Assembly: GCA_041665525.1 (NCBI GenBank)
Contig: JBAYIS010000044.1
Location: 1-22,748, forward strand
Reading direction: 5' to 3'
Source: UBA8401 sp041665525
Lineage (GTDB): Bacteria; Bacteroidota; Ignavibacteria; UBA10030; UBA8401
DNA length: 22,748 nucleotides
The notes under the pieces are model-generated. The model saw only the letters and a program-made list of their open reading frames with translations, had not been told where the DNA came from and did no database searches. Shown piece by piece: positions 7,351-15,800 of this stretch. The number at the start of each line of letters is the position of its first letter. The first letter of the stretch is position 1. The translations under genes were made by a program, and so were the position numbers.

Positions 7351-9828
7351 TTATTTCAACAGCATCATTTTTTTCATAACCTGTTTACCATTGCTCTGCA
7401 ATTTCGTAAAGTAAATTCCGCTTGAAAGTTTTTCTCCATTAAACACTGCAGAATGATATCCTGCATCTCTCACTTCGTTCACCAATATTGCCACTTCTCT
7501 TCCAATCGCGTCATACACTTTCAACGTTGTAATTCCTGAGACAGGAATTGTGAAGCTGATTGTTGTTGCAGGATTGAATGGATTCGGGAAATTCTGTTGC
7601 AGCTCAAACGATGCAGCAATTTGCCCTTTGTCTTCAACACTCGTTAACGAAGTCTTCCAGAATTTCAAAAGTTCGCGCAACGCCTCCGGTTTATTTTGCG
7701 GAACGCCTGCACCGGTCTGATCTTGAGCATTGATTCCATGGCATGAAGCGCATGTGCGAATTTCTCCCGGCTGGAACGTTATCCAATACCGTTCGCGCAC
7801 GACCCCTTTTCCATTCGGATCGGTCATCTGCCAGCTCATTGCTCGATGCGCAGGAATAAATGATGCTACTGAACCATCGAGACCTATTTTAACACTTCCG
7901 CTTGGTCCAGTTGGATTTGCAGGATTTTTTACTGCGGGGTCATGCATCACTTGTGCTAGAACCCGACGCCCTGTGCCGGGATGTTCCACTCCGCCTCTCC
8001 CCCGAATCATATCACCCTGAAAGAACTGCATATGTTGTACGTCATACACAATGCCGGATGTTCCGATTGTTTGGACACCGCCGGGAACTTGTAGATTGTA
8101 CGGCTGCTGCACATCATTTCTATCGCGCGTTGAAACATTTCGGCTCACCATCAGTGCAAGATTATTTGTTTTAAGCCAGTCTCGCAATTTTTGAACATCG
8201 ACGTTCTCTTCGGTAAATACCTGCTGTTCCGGCAATTCCAACGGTGTCTCGGTTTTTAACGGCGGAACAGTTTGTGAACGCACTTCTACGGCATCCAGCT
8301 CCCATAATGTATCGGTTCGTGTAATAATGTCGCTTTCACCGGTGTAATATTTCAGCGACCGGACAATTCCGTCCGTAAGCGGTACATCGGCTGCAAAATA
8401 ATTTTTTCCATCAATCATAACAGATTTCATCGATTTCAATCTGAAATCATATAATACTTTTGGTGTCGATCCCGTCCAGGTTGTTTTGTCGATAAACGGA
8501 GATGTGGAATGACTGACAATTAAATTCCCGTCCGAGAGCGGTACCGGATTTCGATAATGTCCGCTGTGATTCGGATCGGGAGTTTGCCCTTCTTGTGCCG
8601 AAGAAGATGTTGCTTCATGCGTAATTTCAAGAACATCCATCTCTTCGGGTTTAATGTCAGGCGCACCGGTAAACTTTAATATTTGCCCTGCAGTTTCTCT
8701 GCCAAATTCGTGTGCATTAACGCCATAATATACACCGGGATTCAGGGGATCTTCTTTAATGTGAAAAAGTCCGCCGTCGCCGATAATGACGACTTTATTC
8801 TTTACAAAATTTTTACGAATAAGGTAGGAAAGATTTGGATCATTGACGTATGATCCCTCGGTATACGATCCTCCATACTCATGTCGTCCAACATGGTTAA
8901 GTGTTTCTTCTTCCGTACCATCCTGATTAAGCTGCCATGGGAAGAAATGATTGAAGCGATGTAAGGCAAATTCGGGCGTGTAATCATGACTCGATGTGTC
9001 GCGGGGCTCAGGAAATACTTCGTCCGTTGTATTCAGTGCGACAGCATCAACTGCTTCACTGGAATAATTGAACATGCCAAAAGGGTATTCAGGTGCATAT
9101 CTATCAGCATCTGCTTGTTGATCACGCTGGAGATGATCCCATCTCGTAAATAGAATTCTTCCGTACGAATCAATAACCGGATAGAATGAACCGCTGGGTG
9201 AATGCTCCAACAACGTCACGTTTCCGGAAGCAGGATCTAAACTCCACAATCCCGATACTACTTTTGCAGATTCATACTCATCCAACTGCGGATACAGATG
9301 TGCGGCTTTATTAAACGGCATATCAGAGGTAAAAATAACTTTGCCGTCACTGCCATAAATAGGTGAAATATTATTATAATTTACAGGCTGATTTGCAACT
9401 TTTGTGATTATTGCTTTTTCGCCTTTGCCTAATCCGGTCACTTCATACATTTGCCAGAAGTATACTGTGTAATCAAACTCCTTTGCAGGCGCCCCCACTA
9501 GCATGCTAAACAATGCCTTCGTTCCATTCCAATGTACGCTCGGCTGACGTACAGCAATCGATTTGCTCCCTTGCATAACGGTGGAATCACCAAATCCTGC
9601 TTCACGCGTTAAATTACGCAGCGTTCCATCTGTGTACCGAATCATCAGATCCCCGCCGCGAGGCACGGACGGTACATCGGTGTTATGATTATTAAATGTT
9701 TGGGTAACAGCACTGAATCCGGAAACAGGTGTTTGGGTAACAAACATAATTGGATTTGGCGTTTGCACCTGCTGCGCCCGGAGAAAAGAAAATACAAATA
9801 GCAAAATATACGTGGAGGTTATTTTCAT
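7351..9828 (-). CDS. T9SS-sorted HzsA-related single-haem protein
   Basis: An 825-aa exported protein. The signal peptide is MKITSTYILLFVFSFLRAQ. The body (about 30-690) looks like the beta-propeller plus c-type haem family annotated as HzsA-related in many environmental genomes: PD40-like stretches such as GKVIFTSDMPFNKAAHLYP and GRILFTRWDHLQRD precede a segment ending FQPGEIRTCASCHG. The only haem-binding CxxCH is C693-A-S-C696-H697. Residues 743-825 are a T9SS type A sorting domain with a somewhat diverged opening (LQQNFPNPFNPATTISF). Resemblance to the hydrazine synthase alpha subunit is at family level only; nothing here indicates anammox. A surface redox protein or an inactive relative are both possible. 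AAGGGAT precedes the ATG. It lies downstream of the terminator at 10001-10033 and so should have its own promoter. Confidence 0.82.
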   Translation of the reverse strand: MKITSTYILLFVFSFLRAQQVQTPNPIMFVTQTPVSGFSAVTQTFNNHNTDVPSVPRGGDLMIRYTDGTLRNLTREAGFGDSTVMQGSKSIAVRQPSVHWNGTKALFSMLVGAPAKEFDYTVYFWQMYEVTGLGKGEKAIITKVANQPVNYNNISPIYGSDGKVIFTSDMPFNKAAHLYPQLDEYESAKVVSGLWSLDPASGNVTLLEHSPSGSFYPVIDSYGRILFTRWDHLQRDQQADADRYAPEYPFGMFNYSSEAVDAVALNTTDEVFPEPRDTSSHDYTPEFALHRFNHFFPWQLNQDGTEEETLNHVGRHEYGGSYTEGSYVNDPNLSYLIRKNFVKNKVVIIGDGGLFHIKEDPLNPGVYYGVNAHEFGRETAGQILKFTGAPDIKPEEMDVLEITHEATSSSAQEGQTPDPNHSGHYRNPVPLSDGNLIVSHSTSPFIDKTTWTGSTPKVLYDFRLKSMKSVMIDGKNYFAADVPLTDGIVRSLKYYTGESDIITRTDTLWELDAVEVRSQTVPPLKTETPLELPEQQVFTEENVDVQKLRDWLKTNNLALMVSRNVSTRDRNDVQQPYNLQVPGGVQTIGTSGIVYDVQHMQFFQGDMIRGRGGVEHPGTGRRVLAQVMHDPAVKNPANPTGPSGSVKIGLDGSVASFIPAHRAMSWQMTDPNGKGVVRERYWITFQPGEIRTCASCHGINAQDQTGAGVPQNKPEALRELLKFWKTSLTSVEDKGQIAASFELQQNFPNPFNPATTISFTIPVSGITTLKVYDAIGREVAILVNEVRDAGYHSAVFNGEKLSSGIYFTKLQSNGKQVMKKMMLLK

Positions 9829-10000
9829 TCTATCCCTTCATTAAAACATTGTTAGGCAAATATTTTTTTGGAGGGATAATATACTCAAGGAGAATTGGAA
9901 AACAATGTCACAACTGTCCACTAAATTCAAAATGTGATGCGCTGCACAGGGCAACAATGATAAATATAAAATCGTTTGCGAGGGATATTGTAGTCCAAAA

Positions 10001-10033
10001 AATAAAATCCCGTCTCGCGGACGGGATTTTATT
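10001..10033. terminator. Strong intrinsic terminator, 14-bp perfect stem
   Basis: AATAAAATCCCGTC (10001-10014) and GACGGGATTTTATT (10020-10033) form a perfect 14-bp stem around a TCGCG loop, with A-rich sequence on the left and T-rich on the right, so it can work in both directions. It lies 19 nt past the stop of the FG-GAP/LamG gene at 10053 and separates that transcript from the haem protein gene starting at 9828. Confidence 0.88.
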
Positions 10034-10052
10034 TTTTTCCGTTCTTACGTAT

Positions 10053-12752
10053 TTATTTCAACAACATCATCTTTTTCAACCGCACGTTATCGCTGCTCTG
10101 AATTTTTGCGAAATATATTCCAGACGAAAGCACCGACGCATCGAATGTCGCAGAATACCTTCCCGCTTCTTTCACTTCATTCACTAATGTTGCTACTTCT
10201 CTTCCAATCACGTCATACACTTTCAACGTGACATGACCGTTCACTGGTAACTGATAGCTGATCACTGTAGAAGGATTGAACGGATTGGGATAATTCTGTT
10301 CGAGCGTAAATTCTTTCGGCGCGTTTGCAATTGTTGCTTCAACTTCTTGTGAATAGGAGAATTTTCCGTCACGATCAACCTGTTTTAAGCGATACAGATA
10401 ATTCCCTGTTGAAAGATTTTTATCCAAGAAAGAATATTCTTTCGGTGCGTTTGTTGTTCCGTTACCTTCGACAAAACCAACCTTGTTCCAACTGATGACT
10501 GATGACTGATGACTGACAACAGTTCTTTCCACTTCAAATCCATAATTATTTACTTCTGTAGCAGTATTCCATTTCAATTCTACCGAATTGTTTTTTGGAG
10601 ATACACTGAATGATGAGAGTTCAACCGGAAGTACTACGATTGAAAATTGCGCATCTCCATACAGTGTCCCGTTGTTGGCACTAGTGACAGTGTCTACTGT
10701 TGTTGATCCCGTTTGTTCATTAAATAAATAATTTGCTTCCAGTCGAAATAATCCGGACGAAAGCTGAACGTTTCTATTATTGGCAATTTCACTTGAACTC
10801 CGCGCAACAGACCACACCCGTACATCTTCTATCGATCCAATAAAAAAACCACCATAGCCAAAACCATCGGCATATCGCGTGCCAATACTAAACTCTGTAC
10901 CATTGTTGATATTTGCAATTCCATCTGTGGTATACTGACTGTCCTGCACTCCATCAATATAGTACGTGATTGTTGTCCCATCCCTTGTAAATGCAATGTG
11001 ATGCCAATTGCCGTCATTAACAGATCCAACACCTGTCGTTGCAGAATAATTCGTTCCAAATTCATCTTCATCTAATTCCATACCCATTCTGCCGTCAGCC
11101 GTCAAGGAAAAAACAAAAAAGCTTCCATGGCTAGCGGAGAATCTTTTCCCAAAAAGAACTTTGCTGATAACACTGGTTGTTTTAACCCACGCTTCGAGCG
11201 TAAAATTGCCCGTTCCAAAATTTCCTAACGATGTTGATGACAATACATACCCTGTTCCCCCGAGTTCCAGCGAATTGCCGTTCGGAGACGTTGACGATGT
11301 ATCGTTGAGCAATACAGAAATACTTGCCTCGTTTCCATTTACCACCGCCACATCTATATCTCCATCTCCATCCAAATCGGAAAATGCTGCTGCTTGAGGA
11401 CTTGCTCCTGTTCTGTAATCACTTTTATCAGTAAAGGTTCCGTCGTTGTTATTCTTCAACACCGATATATATCCCGGATTGGCATTACTTAACACCGCAA
11501 CATCCATATCGTTATCACCGTCAATATCGGCGGGGGAAATAAAATTAATATTGGAACCTACCGCATAATCAACTTTGGCTGCAAACGTTCCATCTCCATT
11601 GTTTTTGAAAACAGAAATTGTGCTAGGACCATTATTTGCTACTGCAACATCGATATCTCCATCCCCATCGACATCAGTTGATGTAACATTTATAGGATTA
11701 CTTCCTGTTGAATAGTCAACTTTCGCGGCAAACGTTCCATCTCCATTATTCATTAATATCGATATTGTTGATGCATCGGCATTCGCTGTTGCGGCATCCA
11801 TATCGCCATCGCCATCCATATCAGCAGTTATTACCGAATACGAGCCTGCTCCTGCGGAATAATCAACTTTTGCGGCAAATGTTCCATCACCATTATTCAT
11901 TAAAACAGAAATATTCGCTGAGGAGTAATTTGCTACAACCAAATCCATATCGCCATCACCGTCAGCATCTGCAGTGGTTACCGAACCGGGATTTGTGCCT
12001 GTGGTATAGTCAACTTTTGCAGCATATACCCCGGACCCGTTATTGATAAAAACGGAAACTTTGCTATTCGTATTATTTGCTGCTGCCAGGTCAATATCTC
12101 CATCGCCGTCCAAATCGGAAGAAGTAATTGAGATAGGATTACTGCTGCTTCCTGTCGTATAATCAACATTGGTTGAAAAGGTTCCATCGCCATTATTTTT
12201 TACTACAGAAATAGTATTTCCCGCATAATTTGCGGAAGCCAAATCCACATCTCCGTCGCCATCCAAATCAGCAGGAATAACATAAGAGGGATTTACTCCC
12301 GTTGGATAATCTATTTTTGCTGCAAAGGTACCGGCAGAACTTACATCCACCGTAAAGTTCCAGCTATATGAACTAGCAAGAGCAACAGCATTACTGCTTT
12401 GTAATCCTATGGTTGCTATTACTGTAACAATTTCTCCCGGCGTAAAATCAGTTGTTGGATTATAGGTTGCAGTGAATGTTCCATTATTATATGCGATTAC
12501 GCCTGTATGTGGTCCCGTCTGCGATCCGCTTACGATGATGGTACTGTTGGCAATGAATGTTGTAGAGTTCATTGCTTCACTGAATGTTATTGCAATTGAA
12601 GATGAATCAGCGACATTCAAAGCATTCTTAGCCGGAGTGACCGACGTAATTGTTGGAACGGTTGCATCGGCTGATGCGCTTCCGGTGAATAAACACAATA
12701 ATAGCATCATCCATCGGATCGATGGCAACAACAGATATTTTGCAAAATCCAT
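10053..12752 (-). CDS. T9SS-sorted protein with Big_5, FG-GAP/VCBS repeats and LamG domain
   Basis: An 899-aa predicted cell-surface protein. The ATG at 12752 is supported by AGGAG 8 nt upstream and opens a signal peptide (MMLLLCLFTGSASA at about 15-28). Domains: a bacterial Ig-like Big_5 domain (about 30-130, VTPAKNALNVADSSSIAITF); seven FG-GAP/VCBS repeats (about 155-485) with calcium-loop motifs such as DLDGDGDIDLAAAN followed by NNGDGTF; a LamG/concanavalin-like domain (about 490-690, FTLEAWVKTTS ... WHHIAFTRDG); an FN3-like strand region (LPVELSSFSVSPKNNSVELK); and a T9SS type A sorting domain (817-899). It probably binds calcium and carbohydrate or protein ligands; this is inferred from domain families. 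A CAGTCAT heptamer array interrupts the region before the sorting domain. It ends at a strong terminator. The next gene upstream (12884) shares its last ~200 residues. Confidence 0.9.
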   Translation of the reverse strand: MDFAKYLLLPSIRWMMLLLCLFTGSASADATVPTITSVTPAKNALNVADSSSIAITFSEAMNSTTFIANSTIIVSGSQTGPHTGVIAYNNGTFTATYNPTTDFTPGEIVTVIATIGLQSSNAVALASSYSWNFTVDVSSAGTFAAKIDYPTGVNPSYVIPADLDGDGDVDLASANYAGNTISVVKNNGDGTFSTNVDYTTGSSSNPISITSSDLDGDGDIDLAAANNTNSKVSVFINNGSGVYAAKVDYTTGTNPGSVTTADADGDGDMDLVVANYSSANISVLMNNGDGTFAAKVDYSAGAGSYSVITADMDGDGDMDAATANADASTISILMNNGDGTFAAKVDYSTGSNPINVTSTDVDGDGDIDVAVANNGPSTISVFKNNGDGTFAAKVDYAVGSNINFISPADIDGDNDMDVAVLSNANPGYISVLKNNNDGTFTDKSDYRTGASPQAAAFSDLDGDGDIDVAVVNGNEASISVLLNDTSSTSPNGNSLELGGTGYVLSSTSLGNFGTGNFTLEAWVKTTSVISKVLFGKRFSASHGSFFVFSLTADGRMGMELDEDEFGTNYSATTGVGSVNDGNWHHIAFTRDGTTITYYIDGVQDSQYTTDGIANINNGTEFSIGTRYADGFGYGGFFIGSIEDVRVWSVARSSSEIANNRNVQLSSGLFRLEANYLFNEQTGSTTVDTVTSANNGTLYGDAQFSIVVLPVELSSFSVSPKNNSVELKWNTATEVNNYGFEVERTVVSHQSSVISWNKVGFVEGNGTTNAPKEYSFLDKNLSTGNYLYRLKQVDRDGKFSYSQEVEATIANAPKEFTLEQNYPNPFNPSTVISYQLPVNGHVTLKVYDVIGREVATLVNEVKEAGRYSATFDASVLSSGIYFAKIQSSDNVRLKKMMLLK
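10489..10518. repeat. In-frame heptamer array, unit ACTGATG
   Basis: Three perfect ACTGATG units (10491-10511) and a partial fourth (ACTGACA, to 10518), read on the minus strand as CAGTCAT repeats. They encode SHQSSVIS in the FN3-like segment between YGFEVER and NKVGFVEG. Three heptamers make seven codons, so the array can change in 21-nt steps without a frameshift. Confidence 0.75.
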
Positions 12753-12883
12753 GGTACTCTCCTAAATAAATAATATTGCGGTAAATGATTTTTGGTACTA
12801 TATCCGGCAAAAGAAATGTTTTTCACTCAAGTGAACGACTGGCGCATTCGACTGTTCATAAAAAACATTCTTGAACGCCATAT

Positions 12884-15800
12884 TTATTTCATCAGCACCA
12901 TTTTCTTCAACTGCACCTTATCTCCGCTTTGCAATCGTGCGAAGTATATTCCGCTGGAAAGCTGTGATGCATCAAACGTTGCCGAATAGCTTCCCGCCTC
13001 TTTCACTTCGTTCACTAATGTTGCCACTTCTCTCCCAATCACATCATACACTTTCAGTGCGATGTGACTGTTTACTGGCAACTGATAACTGATCACTGTC
13101 GAAGGATTAAACGGATTCGGGTAATTCTGTTCCAATGCAAACTCTTTCGGCGCGCCGCTGATCGTAATTTCCACTGCCTGTGAGTATTGATATTTTCCAT
13201 CGCGATCAATTTGTTTTAAGCGGTAGGAATATTTCCCCGCATTAAGATTTTTGTCGGTAAATGAATATTGCTTCGGTGAATTCGTTGTTCCACTTCCTTC
13301 TACAAATCCTGCCTTGCTCCACGTTTCTGTTGTGTTCTGACTTTTGAATTCTGACTTCTGACTTCTGCTCTTCTCAATCTCAAACCCATAATTATTCTGC
13401 TCTGTTGCTGTACTCCAATTCAGCTCCACTCCATTCGATGTTGCGGATGCTGTGAGTGAAAATAATTCAACTGGCAAAGCAGTTTCTTCATACACTGCGG
13501 CAAACTGACTGAAAGAAGTAATACCGCTCCAAGTAACATCGCCGGTCGCTGCATTCGCGCTAATTGCTCCTCCCACTTCGGTCCACGCGCCTGCGCTGTT
13601 CGAATTGCGTTTGAACAATTTTACTCCGGCAGGATTGGCATCAACTCTCGAATCAAGGAAATTTTCTCCAAAGTTGATTCTTAAATTTGCAGTGAATGTT
13701 CCCGTATCGCTGAATACATTCACGACGTAGTATTTATTGCTGATCACTGATGCATATCCGGTCGGAAGCGTATTGGGAATTGCAAAGAGCTCTGTTGCGG
13801 TGAGATTGACCGTGCTGTCGAATGCTTCGGTGGTAATGACTGTTACTGCACCAAGGTTTGCTGTTCCGGATGTAAATGATGCTGCCGATGCACTTGTTCC
13901 TGTGGCTGCTGGAATCGTTGATGCTACCCAGCCGCTGGTTGTGTCAAAATCAAAATTAGACAGTGTTCCGTTATAACCGTTCGTTTCTTTCAGCGTCGTT
14001 CCCGATCCTTCCGAGAATTGCCAATAGCCGACAAGATTGCTCGTGCCGGGATTGATTGTGCGGTGCATATTCTCCCGAATTTCTTGCTCGGTACGGACAA
14101 CATTCCATATCCGCGCTTCATCAATGCTTCCATATAAATGAAAGGTTAATCCGTCAGAGGTAACACCAAATGTAAGATCTTTATTCGTATTCTGTAAGAA
14201 AGGCACTACTGCCGATCCCTGCAAAACACCATTCACATAAAACCGTTGGGTCGTTCCATCGTACGTTTGCGCTAAATGTGTCCATTCTCCTTCAACGATA
14301 TCCGTTCCGGTAATAACACTCCAACCGGTTACCCCTTTTCCAATCCAACCTTCCCATTTATTATTGTTCCCTGCGGCGTAAAAATGTACGCCGTATACGG
14401 TAACACCGCCGTCATAATCACGTGATGACATAGGGGTGCGGTATGTATCTTCACCTCCAACAACACGCGCCCATATTTCGTACGTAAATACTGCGGGATT
14501 GAAATTCGCAGAATATGGAACTTGAACAACATCATTAATCCCGTCAAACTGCAGGGCATTTCCCGGTTGAGGACTTGTAAAGGAAATGTGAAGATCGTTC
14601 TTCGCATAATTAATAACGCTTGATGCATTGCCGCCGGTAAATGCTGTGTTTTGGAAAGTGAACGTAAGATTGGAAACACTATCTGCCAGCGCGTGCGCTG
14701 CTGCATTGCCGGTCAGTGTTATTTCCAGCATCGTTGATGACGTTCGTGTTACAACTGCAGTCAATCCTGCAGGAAGATTACTTACCGTTACTTTACTGCC
14801 GGTTACAAAATTGTCATTCGTACTTCCGGTGAATGTATCGCCGGACAACGTAATGGTAATTGGAGATGCATTATCAATGGAACCGTCATTTGCTACCGCT
14901 TCTGAAAATTCAGTTGAACTGTATGAAAGAGTTATAACAGGAATCGACGTACTAAAATATCGGACAAGAGCAAAGTCGCTTGTCGACTCGTTGTTTGCCG
15001 ATCCCGCAACGACAATGTCATCGTCAGTTTGGAGAACGACACCGTATGCCCTGTCGTAACTTGAACCGATCGCCGTTGTGACAATTCCATCACCGTCAAA
15101 ATCACTATCAAGTGTTCCATCGCTGTTGAAACGGACGATACCGAAATCCGTATCTGCTCCATTGTCTGTATCCCCCACAATGACAATCTTTCCGTCAGAT
15201 TGAAGAACGATACTTTTCCCGTCATCATCGCCTGAACCAATGGCGGTGGTTGCCTTACCGTCTGAACTAAATGTAGTATCCAATGTTCCGTTGCTGTTGT
15301 ACCGTGCAACGGCAAAATCACTGTTGGTACCATTGGAATAATTTCCGCCAACGACTATCTTCCCGTCGGTTTGAACAGCAACAGCAAAAGCCTGATCGAA
15401 ATTTGAACCGAAAGCAGTGCTTGCTTTTCCGGTCGAATTAAATGTGGCGTCCAAAGATCCATTGCTGTTATACCGAACAACTGCAAAATCGGAGTTTGCT
15501 CCATCATCCGTATTTCCTACGACAACAATCTTCCCGTCGGTTTGAAGTATAATAGCTTTTCCTTCTGCATACGTTCCGGCAACCGGAGTAGAAACGATTC
15601 CGTCTGAATCAAATGACGTATCTAAAGTTCCATCACTGTTGTAGCGAACAACAACAATTTCGCTGTTTGCGTCTCCCGCAAGAAGTATCTTTCCATCGGA
15701 TTGAACAGCTACTCCATACGCTGTGGCATAGAAGGAACCAATGGACGTTGTCACAATTCCATTTGATCCAAACGTATTGTCAGGTACTCCCGTGGTGTCA

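Noticed and set aside
7351..9828. Evidence for anammox hydrazine synthase
   Set aside because: Resemblance is only at the broad HzsA-related family level; there is one haem motif and no beta/gamma subunit genes nearby.
9750..10187. Plus-strand 145-aa ORF across the 9829-10052 gap
   Set aside because: It runs through the terminator and antisense to two sorting-domain genes, and has no recognisable features.
12828..12841. TTCACTCAAGTGAA palindrome between two cargo genes as a terminator
   Set aside because: The loop would be only two nucleotides and the minus strand has an A tract rather than a T tract after it.
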